Below, in pieces: positions 5,603 through 11,921 of a stretch of DNA of 11,921 nt (position 1 is the stretch's first letter; each line of letters starts with the position of its first letter). The DNA is taken from assembly GCA_934133115.1 (NCBI GenBank), contig CAKPAV010000021.1, positions 1-11,921 on the forward strand, given 5' to 3'. Source of the stretch: an uncultured Bacilli bacterium (GTDB taxonomy: Bacteria > Bacillota_I > Bacilli_A > RFN20 > CAG-826). A model generated the notes under the pieces. The model saw only the letters and a program-made list of their open reading frames with translations, was not told where the DNA came from and did not search any database. The position numbers and the translations under genes were made by a program.

Positions 5603-8236
5603 TTATTTTCTATTTTTAATAGCAGCTTGAGCAGCAGCTAAACGTGCAACTGGTACACGGAATGGTGAACATGAAACATAATCTAATCCAGCCTTATGGT
5701 AGAATTCGATTGAGTTTGGTTCGCCGCCTGTTTCACCACAAACACCGATGTGTAATTCAGGTCTTGTTGAACGACCAAGTTTGACAGCCATATCAACTAA
5801 TTTACCAACACCATGTTGATCAAGTGTCTTGAATGGATCTTCTTCGAAAATCTTGTGTTCGTAATAATCTGGTAAGAACTTAGCAGCATCATCACGAGAG
5901 AATCCGAATGTCATTTGTGTTAAGTCGTTTGTACCAAATGAGAAGAATTCTGCTTCTTGAGCGATTTCATCAGCTAATAAAGCTGCACGAGGAATTTCAA
6001 TCATTGTACCAACGTGGTAGTGCATATTTACACCAGCTTCAGCGATTAATTTATCAGCTGTAGTTGTGATAATATTCTTAACGAATTTTAATTCTTTAAC
6101 TTCAAGGACGAGTGGTACCATGATTTCTGGTTTAATGTCTAAACCTGTTCTCTTGTGAACAGCAATAGCAGCCTTGATGATAGCACTTGTTTGCATTTCA
6201 CAAATTTCTGGATAAGAAACTGCTAAACGGCAACCACGGTGACCCATCATAGGGTTGAATTCGTGTAAGTATTCGATACGAGCCTTAACTTGTTCAACTG
6301 TTCTATTAGTTGCTTTTGCTAATTCTTCAATCTTATCTTCTTCTGTTGGTAAGAATTCATGTAGAGGTGGATCTAATAAACGAACGTTAACATTCATTTC
6401 GCCCATTGTTTCATATAATGATTCGAAGTCAGATTGTTGCATTGGTTCAAGTTCTGCTAAAGCAGCTTTTCTTTCTTCAACTGTATCTGCTAAAATCATT
6501 TTTCTCATAGAGAAGATTCTGTCTTTGTCGAAGAACATATGTTCTGTACGGCATAGACCAATACCTTCAGCACCGAATGCTTTTGCTTGTTTTGCATCAC
6601 GTGGAGTATCAGCGTTTGTACGAACTTTTAATGTACGGTTTTCGTCAACCCATTTCATTAAACGGCCGAAGTAACCAGCTGATAAGTCTGGCATAACTTT
6701 CTTAATGTCTCCAAGGTATACTTTACCTGTTGAACCATCAAGAGAAATTACATCTTGATCTGTATAAACTTTACCATTAATAGTAATAGTTCTCTTTTCT
6801 TCATCGATTAAAGCTTCTTTACATCCACATACACAGCATTTACCCATACCACGAGCAACTACTGCAGCGTGAGATGTCATACCGCCACGCATTGTTAAAA
6901 TACCTTCAGCGGCAACCATACCAACGATATCTTCTGGTGAAGTTTCAGCACGAGCTAAGATAACTTTTTCACCATCGTTGTGTCTTCTTTCAGCTTCTTC
7001 AGCGGTGAAAGCAATTTTACCAGTACCAGCACCTGGACCAGCAGCTAAACCTTCAGCGATAATAGTGGCTTTCTTTAAGTCATCTTTATCGAATGCAGGT
7101 AATAATAATTTATCGAATGAAACTGGGTCGATTCTTAATACAGCTTCTTCTTCAGTGATTAAACCTTCATCAACTAAATCACAAGCAATCTTTAAAGCTG
7201 CAGCAGGAGTTCTCTTACCATTACGAGTTTGTAAGAAGTATAATTTACCATCTTCAACAGTAAATTCCATATCTTGCATATCGCGGTAATGGTGTTCCAT
7301 TTTCTTAATTGTTTCCATGAATTCTTTATAGACTTCAGGCATACGTTTATTTAATTCTTCAATGTGTAATGGTGTACGAATACCAGCAACAACATCTTCA
7401 CCTTGAGCGTTTGGTAAATATTCTGCAGATACTTTGTTTTCACCAGTAGCTGGGTCACGTGAGAATGCAACACCTGTACCAGATGTTTCGCCTTTGTTAC
7501 CGAATGCCATTGATTGGACGTTAACAGCAGTTCCCCAAGAATAAGGAATTGAGTTCATCATACGGTAAACGTTAGCACGTGGGTTATCCCATGAACGGAA
7601 TACAGCAGTAACAGCTTCGATTAATTGAACTTTTGGATCAGATGGGAATTCTTCACCAAATACTGATTTATAGTATTCTTTGTATTTCTTTACTAATTCT
7701 TTTAATTCATCAGCAGTAACTTCTGTATCGAGTTTATAGCCTTTAGATTCTTTTAAATCTTCAAGCATTTTATCCATTGCAGTTCTAGGATGTCCTTTTG
7801 CAATGTTTGTAAACATTAAGATGAAACGACGATAGCTATCATAAGCAAATCTTTCGTTATTTGTTTCTTTTGCTAAAACTTCAACGGTTTTATCGTTTAA
7901 ACCTAAGTTTAAGATAGTATCCATCATACCTGGCATACTAACACGTGCACCAGAACGAACACTAACTAATAAAGGGTTCTTGTCTCCACCAAATGATTTT
8001 CCTGTTTCTTTTTCAACGGTTTTAATTGCTTCGTAGATTTGTTTAACTAAGAAATCTGGAAGTTTTTTTCCGCTTTCATAATAAAGTGTGCAAGCTTCAG
8101 TTGTAATTGTGAATCCTTGTGGAATTGGGACTCCAATGTAGGTCATTTCTGCTAAGCCGGCACCCTTACCACCAAGAAGTTCTTTACCTAAGCCATGAGC
8201 TTCTTTAAAGTGATAAACATACTTTTTTTCTTGCAT
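5603..8236 (-). CDS. ppdK: Pyruvate, phosphate dikinase
   Basis: PpdK, 877 residues, full length for the bacterial enzyme. It interconverts pyruvate + ATP + Pi and PEP + AMP + PPi; in fermentative Bacillota it can act in glycolysis as a PPi-linked substitute for pyruvate kinase or make PEP. The N-terminal ATP-grasp domain begins with LLGGKGAGLAEM (20-31) and includes RSGARVSMPGMMDTILNLG (94-112). The swivelling domain carries the phosphorylated His456 in GGMTSHAAVVARG. The C-terminal TIM-barrel PEP/pyruvate domain includes EGIGLCRTEHMFF, GHRGCRLAVSYPEI, FSFGTNDLTQ and the catalytic Cys833 in GVCGETGGEP. RBS AGGAGG at 8244-8249 (complement) is ideal. Local G+C is much higher than in neighbours (25 of 60 bases at 5641-5700 against 8 of 60 at 1141-1200 in ksgA), with CGT for Arg and C-ending codons common. 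That fits very high expression rather than requiring recent transfer. Confidence 0.98.
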   Translation of the reverse strand: MQEKKYVYHFKEAHGLGKELLGGKGAGLAEMTYIGVPIPQGFTITTEACTLYYESGKKLPDFLVKQIYEAIKTVEKETGKSFGGDKNPLLVSVRSGARVSMPGMMDTILNLGLNDKTVEVLAKETNNERFAYDSYRRFILMFTNIAKGHPRTAMDKMLEDLKESKGYKLDTEVTADELKELVKKYKEYYKSVFGEEFPSDPKVQLIEAVTAVFRSWDNPRANVYRMMNSIPYSWGTAVNVQSMAFGNKGETSGTGVAFSRDPATGENKVSAEYLPNAQGEDVVAGIRTPLHIEELNKRMPEVYKEFMETIKKMEHHYRDMQDMEFTVEDGKLYFLQTRNGKRTPAAALKIACDLVDEGLITEEEAVLRIDPVSFDKLLLPAFDKDDLKKATIIAEGLAAGPGAGTGKIAFTAEEAERRHNDGEKVILARAETSPEDIVGMVAAEGILTMRGGMTSHAAVVARGMGKCCVCGCKEALIDEEKRTITINGKVYTDQDVISLDGSTGKVYLGDIKKVMPDLSAGYFGRLMKWVDENRTLKVRTNADTPRDAKQAKAFGAEGIGLCRTEHMFFDKDRIFSMRKMILADTVEERKAALAELEPMQQSDFESLYETMGEMNVNVRLLDPPLHEFLPTEEDKIEELAKATNRTVEQVKARIEYLHEFNPMMGHRGCRLAVSYPEICEMQTSAIIKAAIAVHKRTGLDIKPEIMVPLVLEVKELKFVKNIITTTADKLIAEAGVNMHYHVGTMIEIPRAALLADEIAQEAEFFSFGTNDLTQMTFGFSRDDAAKFLPDYYEHKIFEEDPFKTLDQHGVGKLVDMAVKLGRSTRPELHIGVCGETGGEPNSIEFYHKAGLDYVSCSPFRVPVARLAAAQAAIKNRK

Positions 8237-8259
8237 TTTTTTTCCTCCTAATAAAATTT

Positions 8260-8277
8260 GCTAATTAAAAAATTAGC
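8260..8277 (-). repeat. Inverted repeat in the ppdK leader
   Basis: GCTAATT (8260-8266) and AATTAGC (8271-8277) form a perfect 7-bp inverted repeat with a 4-base spacer, 11 bases upstream of the ppdK ribosome binding site. If transcription starts near 8290 on the minus strand, the repeat lies in the untranslated leader. It could be an mRNA-stabilising hairpin or an operator. It is not followed by a T run on the minus strand, so it is not a standard attenuator. Confidence 0.5.
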
Positions 8278-8297
8278 GCAATAAATGCTACGGAAAT

Positions 8298-8306
8298 ATA
8301 TTAACA
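8298..8306 (-). promoter_or_regulatory. Putative extended -10 promoter for ppdK
   Basis: On the minus strand this reads TG, one base, then TAATAT (complement of 8298-8303), inside TATGTTAATAT. That closely resembles the TATGTTACAAT elements before the small membrane gene and ispE. The predicted start near 8290 gives a leader of about 50 nt. The -35 region (about 8321-8326) is poor. Confidence 0.45.
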
Positions 8307-8381
8307 TAAATAATATTAAATTTCATTTAAAAATATAAAAAAATATGAGTTTTTTCTTAATTTTTTAGGCAAATTGCAATA

Positions 8382-8434
8382 TTGTGATATCTTCAATAAA
8401 AGTAGTATATAAAGTACGCCGTAAAGTAGTAATA
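8382..8434 (+). promoter_or_regulatory. AAAGTA direct repeats (12-bp period) over a candidate kinase promoter
   Basis: AAAGTA begins at 8399, 8411 and 8423, exactly 12 bp apart; units one and three share AAAGTAGTA. The array overlaps a candidate promoter for the sugar kinase (TTGTGA at 8382-8387, 18 bp, TATATA at 8406-8411). Just upstream is the 8-bp palindrome CAATATTG (8377-8384). Such spacing over a promoter suggests an operator array, but no regulator is encoded nearby and the AT richness calls for caution. Confidence 0.4.
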
Positions 8435-8456
8435 AAAAATTTATTTTAATGACTAG

Positions 8457-8476
8457 TAAAATGTAATAAAATGTAA
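8457..8476 (+). repeat. 10-bp tandem duplication upstream of the sugar kinase
   Basis: TAAAATGTAA occurs twice in tandem (8457-8466 and 8467-8476), ending 6 bases before the ribosome binding site of the kinase gene. Each unit contains TAAAAT, a weak -10-like hexamer. It may be simple slippage in AT-rich DNA or part of the regulatory region. Confidence 0.5.
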
Positions 8477-8492
8477 ATTGGTAGGTGAGATT

Positions 8493-10052
8493 ATGGAATC
8501 AGAACCATTAGTATTAACTTTAGACTTTGGAACACAAAGTGTTAGAGCATTAATTATTGATAAATTAGGCAACACTTTAGCCTGTGTTAAAGAACCATAT
8601 GAACAAGCTTATTTTTCAATTAAAACCGGATATTGTGAACAATATCCATCTTATTATTGGGAAAAACTTTGTAAAGTTTGTAAAAAGTTAACAAAAGAAC
8701 AAAAAGAATTAATGGATAGAGTAAAATGCATTTCTATGACTTGTTTTAGAGATACATCAGTTTTACTCGATGAAAATAATGAAGTTATTAGACCATCAAT
8801 ATTATGGCTTGATCAACGTTTAGCGGAAGGAAAACGTAAATTACCTTTATTGAATAGATTCCTTTTTAAAATTGTTGGTATGACCGATACTGTGGAAATG
8901 AACATGCGAAGAACTGTCGCAAACTGGATACAAGAAAACGAACCAGAGAATTGGGCAAAAACAAAACATTATGTGAATATTTCTACTTATTTTGTTTATC
9001 GTTTAGTTGGTGATTTAGTAGATTCTATTGGTAATCAAACAGGACATTATCCAATCGATTTCAAACACAAAAAATGGTATGGAAAGCACGCTCTTAAAAA
9101 ACCAATATTTGGAGTAGATAAAGAAAAATGTTGTCGAATCGTTGAAGCAGGGGATGTATTAGGAAAAATAACAAAGAAATGTAGCGAAGAAACTGGTTTA
9201 AAAGAAGGATTAGTAGTAATAGCAACGGGTGCTGATAAAGCATGTGAGACAATTGGAACAGGTTGTTTAACTAAAGATATGGCAAGTATTTCTTATGGAA
9301 CTGCTTCTTCTATAGAAGTAAGCAATAAAAAATATATTGAACCAGAGCAGTTCTTACCTGCTTATCCAGCAGCAATTCCTAATTTATATAATATGGAAGT
9401 GCAAGTATATCGTGGCTATTGGATGATTACTTGGTTTACCAAAGAATTTGCTAAGCAAGAAAGTGCCGAAGCCACTATTGAAAAATTAGCGGTAGAAGAA
9501 TACATGAATAAAAAATTACTAGAAGTTAAACCTGGATGTGATGGATTAGTTCTTCAACCATATTGGGGACCAGGATTAAAGAAGCCAAATGCAAGAGGTG
9601 CAATTATTGGTTTTAGTGATTGTCATACTTTATATCATTTATATCGTGCAATTATCGAAGGTATTGCTTATGCCTTAAGAGATGGCTTAGAAGGAATTGA
9701 AAGAAGACAACACGCTAAAGTCAAAGAAATTGCAGTATCTGGTGGAGGATCACAAAGTGATGCAATATGTCAAATTACTGCTGATATATTTGGTGTTCCA
9801 GTATTTAGAGTCCAAACATATGAAACAGCATCATTAGGCTGCGCAATTGTCGGATATAAATATTTAGGTGTTTATAATTCTTATGAAGATGCTGTTAAAA
9901 ATATGGTTCGAAAATCAAAAACTTTCAATCCGAATATGGACAATCATGAAAAATATGATTACTTATTTAAAAAAGTCTACCTTAAAATGTTTGGTAGATT
10001 ATCAGATATGTATGTTGATTTAAAAAAATTCTCTAAAAAATATAGTGATTAA
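8493..10052 (+). CDS. FGGY-family carbohydrate kinase, substrate unknown
   Basis: The 519-residue protein has the two-lobed ASKHA fold of FGGY sugar kinases (xylulokinase, glycerol kinase, gluconokinase relatives), which phosphorylate sugars or polyols with ATP. Visible motifs are the phosphate-1 loop LTLDFGTQSVRALIID (8-23), substrate-region SILWLDQR (102-109), IATGADKACETIGTG with the likely catalytic Asp248, adenosine/phosphate-2 SYGTASS (267-273) and the C-terminal AVSGGGSQSDAICQITAD (414-431). The family-typical LWNDGR of xylulokinases is LWLDQR here, so I do not assign xylulokinase; a YgcE-like subgroup is possible. The ATG at 8493 is preferred over the in-frame TTG at 8478, since AGGTGAG (8483-8489) sits just before it. 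It is monocistronic with a strong terminator and divergent from ppdK. No transporter, isomerase or regulator gene accompanies it. Confidence 0.93.
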   Translation: MESEPLVLTLDFGTQSVRALIIDKLGNTLACVKEPYEQAYFSIKTGYCEQYPSYYWEKLCKVCKKLTKEQKELMDRVKCISMTCFRDTSVLLDENNEVIRPSILWLDQRLAEGKRKLPLLNRFLFKIVGMTDTVEMNMRRTVANWIQENEPENWAKTKHYVNISTYFVYRLVGDLVDSIGNQTGHYPIDFKHKKWYGKHALKKPIFGVDKEKCCRIVEAGDVLGKITKKCSEETGLKEGLVVIATGADKACETIGTGCLTKDMASISYGTASSIEVSNKKYIEPEQFLPAYPAAIPNLYNMEVQVYRGYWMITWFTKEFAKQESAEATIEKLAVEEYMNKKLLEVKPGCDGLVLQPYWGPGLKKPNARGAIIGFSDCHTLYHLYRAIIEGIAYALRDGLEGIERRQHAKVKEIAVSGGGSQSDAICQITADIFGVPVFRVQTYETASLGCAIVGYKYLGVYNSYEDAVKNMVRKSKTFNPNMDNHEKYDYLFKKVYLKMFGRLSDMYVDLKKFSKKYSD

Positions 10053-10056
10053 AATT

Positions 10057-10100
10057 AAAAGTGAACTAATAGGTCTTGTGCTTAAATAGTTCACTTTTTT
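10057..10100 (+). terminator. Bidirectional terminator between the sugar kinase and rsuA
   Basis: AAAAGTGAACTA (10057-10068) pairs perfectly with TAGTTCACTTTT (10087-10098), ending in a T6 run. Within the 18-nt loop TAGG and CTTA can pair further, with one G-T pair. The A-rich left flank gives a T-rich tail on the minus strand, so it can also serve the converging rsuA transcript. Confidence 0.85.
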
Positions 10101-10112
10101 ACTGCAAAAATA

Positions 10113-10814
10113 TCACAAATTTGCTAAATTTAATAAATATTTTATTTCTTCTTCAGTTAATTCTCGATATTCTCCTTGCTTTAAATTTACATAAGTTAAG
10201 TTTGCAAAAGAGATTCTATCTAAAGAAATAACTTCATAACCAAATGCTTGAAACATTCTTTTTACTTGATGAAATTTTCCTTCATGAATTGTTAATTTGG
10301 CATGGTAATCGTCAATGATTTCTAGTTTGGAGGGAAGACAATTATAACCATCATCAAGAATAATCCCATCCTTAAAGTTATTAATTAAAGATTCATCTAG
10401 TTTATGATTTACTTCTGCTAGATAAGTTTTATCCACATGCCTTTTTGGTGATAATAAGATATGAGATAAGGAACCATTGTTTGTTAGTAACATTACACCA
10501 GTCGTATCTATATCTAGCCTACCAACAGGGGCTACTTTATACTTTTTATATTCAGGTATCAAATCTAACACAACTTGATGGTAATCATCATATGTTGCTG
10601 ATATATATCCTTTAGGTTTGTTTAGTAATACATAATAAAATTCTTTGTAATCAACAAGTTTTTCATCTAGATAAACTTGAGTGTTAAAATCCACACTAAA
10701 ACTAGAATCGGTAACGAAATTGTTATCAATTTTCACATGTTTTTCTTTGATTAATTTTTTTACTTCTTTTCTTGTGCCAATGCCAGCGTTAGCTAAATAT
10801 CTATCTAGTCTCAT
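10113..10814 (-). CDS. rsuA: RsuA/RluB-family rRNA pseudouridine synthase
   Basis: This 233-residue protein has an N-terminal S4 RNA-binding domain (about 1-55; RLDRYLANAGIGTRKEVKKLI) and a pseudouridine synthase catalytic domain. The catalytic motif GRLDIDTTGVMLLTNNG (98-114) carries the nucleophilic Asp101. Other family blocks are VLLNKPKGYISAT (62-74), KTYLAEV, and EGKFHQVKRMFQAFGYEVISLDRISF. RsuA isomerises one uridine of 16S rRNA (U516 in E. coli); the length and the compact KPKGYISAT block fit RsuA or the Bacillus YtzG type better than RluB, whose C-terminus is usually longer. The exact target is inferred. The start overlaps the end of the popT-like gene by 14 bases, with GAGAGTAG before the ATG, so the two form an operon with coupled translation. 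Confidence 0.92.
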   Translation of the reverse strand: MRLDRYLANAGIGTRKEVKKLIKEKHVKIDNNFVTDSSFSVDFNTQVYLDEKLVDYKEFYYVLLNKPKGYISATYDDYHQVVLDLIPEYKKYKVAPVGRLDIDTTGVMLLTNNGSLSHILLSPKRHVDKTYLAEVNHKLDESLINNFKDGIILDDGYNCLPSKLEIIDDYHAKLTIHEGKFHQVKRMFQAFGYEVISLDRISFANLTYVNLKQGEYRELTEEEIKYLLNLANL

Positions 10815-11745
10815 TACTACTCTCTTTTATTTCTTCGTTATTTTTCTTTTTGTTAGTTAATTTTTCAAAATAATATGATCCAAAAATACCACCAATTAAG
10901 AATATGACAATTAATGCATATTGATAAGGATTATTTTTTAATATCTCGTAATATCCTGCACCTAAGACTGAATCATTATAATAAATAGCAAATATTGAAC
11001 CAACTACAAATCCTAAAATAGCATAGAATGTTCCAGTTCTTTTATTCTTTAGTAAATATTTCATTAATTTAGAAATTGTAAGCAATCCTAATATAGAGCC
11101 AACACCAAATGCTAAGTCAATTAAGAAATATGTCCCAAACATTTCATTAAATTTAAAAATGTAAGGTATAGATTCCATCGTTATAAGTTGAAACAATCCT
11201 AGAGTAAGCAAAACTGCTGATCCAGATACTCCAGGTACGATTAAAGCCATCGCTGCTAAAAAGCCACCAAGAAAAACAAAAATATAATGATATGCTTTAA
11301 TATCGCTTGCAGTAAAACTAAAGCCGAATTTAATTGAGGCAATGCCTAAAGCCACGACAAATATGGCGGCAATAGCAAAACTAAGAATATGAGAAACCTT
11401 AGGTTTTTCTTCTTTTACATTTTTAAATATAGAAGGAATACCGCCGATGATTAAACCTGCAAATAAAGAAATAGTTGGAATTGGTATATATTTTAATCCT
11501 AAACCAAGTATTAATAATGCAATAGCGTAACCAACTGCTCCACCAATAAGTAATGGAATTAAATATAAAATGGATAATTTAAAATGTTTAGTAATACCAG
11601 CAACACTTTCAATTAAATCATCATACATTCCCATCATTAACGCTAATGTGCCACCGCTTACTCCTGGAATAAACATAGCAATACCAATAGCGATACTTTT
11701 TAATGCAATTTCGAAAAAATCTTTAATACTTTTAATTTCTCTCAT
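10801..11745 (-). CDS. popT: DUF368 membrane protein, PopT-like undecaprenyl-phosphate translocase
   Basis: This 314-residue polytopic membrane protein has about eight or more hydrophobic segments and a charged cytoplasmic tail rich in Lys, Asn and Glu. The DUF368 hallmark is a duplicated re-entrant-type motif: FIPGVSGGTLALMMGMYDDLI (25-45) in the first half and IVPGVSGSAVLLTLGLFQLI (169-188) in the second. This implies an inverted-repeat transporter fold. DUF368 proteins (PopT) were reported in 2022, beside the DedA protein UptA, to recycle undecaprenyl phosphate back across the cytoplasmic membrane for peptidoglycan and teichoic acid synthesis. The exact role here is inferred from family. 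RBS AGAGGA (complement of 11752-11757) supports the start. It is the first gene of an operon with rsuA. A perfect inverted repeat lies just upstream. Other DUF368 activities cannot be excluded. Confidence 0.9.
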   Translation of the reverse strand: MREIKSIKDFFEIALKSIAIGIAMFIPGVSGGTLALMMGMYDDLIESVAGITKHFKLSILYLIPLLIGGAVGYAIALLILGLGLKYIPIPTISLFAGLIIGGIPSIFKNVKEEKPKVSHILSFAIAAIFVVALGIASIKFGFSFTASDIKAYHYIFVFLGGFLAAMALIVPGVSGSAVLLTLGLFQLITMESIPYIFKFNEMFGTYFLIDLAFGVGSILGLLTISKLMKYLLKNKRTGTFYAILGFVVGSIFAIYYNDSVLGAGYYEILKNNPYQYALIVIFLIGGIFGSYYFEKLTNKKKNNEEIKESSNETR

Positions 11746-11764
11746 AGTTATTTCCTCTTGCTAC

Positions 11765-11790
11765 ATTATATACAAAGCGTTGTATATAAT
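11765..11790 (-). promoter_or_regulatory. Perfect 26-bp inverted repeat upstream of popT (operator candidate)
   Basis: ATTATATACAA (11765-11775) and TTGTATATAAT (11780-11790) are exact reverse complements around the 4-base centre AGCG. Each outer end gives a TATAAT hexamer pointing outward, so the element may combine a -10 box for popT (complement of 11765-11770) with a repressor site. It lies only 7 bases from the popT ribosome binding site. No T run follows, so it is not a standard terminator. Half-site copies recur at 11892-11909. Confidence 0.6.
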
Positions 11791-11921
11791 TCAATAAATT
11801 AAAATAGCATGAGCTTTAAACTGAGATGTTTTTATAAAATTTTTACAATGATTTGCATATTGCTAGTAAAAAACTTAATAAATTATTTGCTTTGTATATA
11901 TTTGTATAAGTTTAGCCAAAA
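11791..11921. other. AT-rich intergenic right edge with TTTGTATA direct repeats
   Basis: I see no gene in this stretch. Its one clear feature is a direct repeat, TTTGTATA at 11891-11898 and again at 11901-11908, exactly 10 bp apart. Each contains the half-site of the inverted repeat at 11765-11790 (TTGTATATA matches 9 of 9 at 11892-11900). It probably belongs to the control region of a gene beyond the window. Confidence 0.5.

Noticed and set aside
6255..7289. Plus-strand open frames (139 and 103 codons) inside ppdK
   Set aside because: They are shadows of ppdK, whose whole length is conserved PPDK sequence; low-complexity Ser/Ala-rich products with no supporting start signals.
8478..8492. 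TTG start for the FGGY kinase at 8478
   Set aside because: AGGTGAG at 8483-8489 would lie inside the coding region, while it is correctly placed for the ATG at 8493.
1..11921. Search for CRISPR arrays, insertion sequences, tRNA or rRNA genes, defence or toxin-antitoxin systems
   Set aside because: No spaced repeats of CRISPR size, no transposase or integrase, no tRNA-like cloverleaf and no defence-type domain could be recognised; nearly all space is taken by housekeeping genes.

Overview
This 11.9 kb window is low-GC chromosomal DNA from a Bacillota genome, most likely class Bacilli. Three things point there: AT-rich coding sequence with AGGAGG-type ribosome binding sites, the gene set, and the left-hand gene order tatD-rnmV-ksgA-yabG-(...)-ispE-(...)-glmU. 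That order follows the Bacillus subtilis tatD(yabD)/rnmV/ksgA/yabG/veg/sspF/ispE/purR/spoVG/gcaD(glmU) region. TGA works as a stop codon (end of rnmV) and Trp is TGG, so this is not a code-4 mollicute. The strong AT bias, short spacers and trimmed gene complement suggest a genome-reduced host-associated Bacilli lineage (RF39- or Erysipelotrichales-like); that placement is inference. I see no phage, transposon, CRISPR array, tRNA or rRNA.

Left block (1-5495, all + strand). The 3' part of tatD overlaps rnmV, which overlaps ksgA: one translationally coupled RNA/ribosome-maturation operon ending in a terminator that encloses the ksgA stop codon. Next come yabG (sporulation protease), an unassigned small four-helix membrane protein, ispE (MEP isoprenoid pathway) and, 13 bases later, glmU. 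GlmU has a complete uridyltransferase domain but ends where the acetyltransferase active site should begin. A 126-aa DUF2188 protein with a long Lys/Glu tail closes the block. Compared with B. subtilis, veg, sspF, purR and spoVG are missing, and DUF2188 sits where prs would be.

Middle block (5496-10100). A bidirectional terminator separates the DUF2188 gene from ppdK on the minus strand (pyruvate phosphate dikinase). ppdK is visibly richer in GC and in 'highly expressed' codons than its neighbours. A 256-bp divergent intergenic region, the longest gene-free stretch in the window, separates ppdK from an FGGY-family sugar kinase on the plus strand. It carries an inverted repeat in the ppdK leader, a three-copy 12-bp AAAGTA direct repeat and a 10-bp tandem repeat next to the kinase start.

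Right block (10057-11921). A second bidirectional terminator lies between the kinase and a minus-strand two-gene operon: popT-like DUF368 (undecaprenyl-phosphate translocase family) followed, with a 14-base overlap, by an rsuA-family pseudouridine synthase. Upstream of popT is a perfect 26-bp inverted repeat, and further copies of its half-site lie at the window's right edge.

Functionally the window is mainly housekeeping: rRNA maturation and modification (RnmV, RsmA/KsgA, RsuA), envelope precursor supply (IspE to undecaprenyl phosphate, GlmU to UDP-GlcNAc, PopT for carrier recycling) and central carbon metabolism (PpdK, sugar kinase). I do not see a clear new multi-gene system. The points most worth following up are the truncated GlmU, the DUF2188 protein with its repetitive basic tail, yabG kept in a trimmed cluster, and the two unexplained repeat-bearing regulatory regions.
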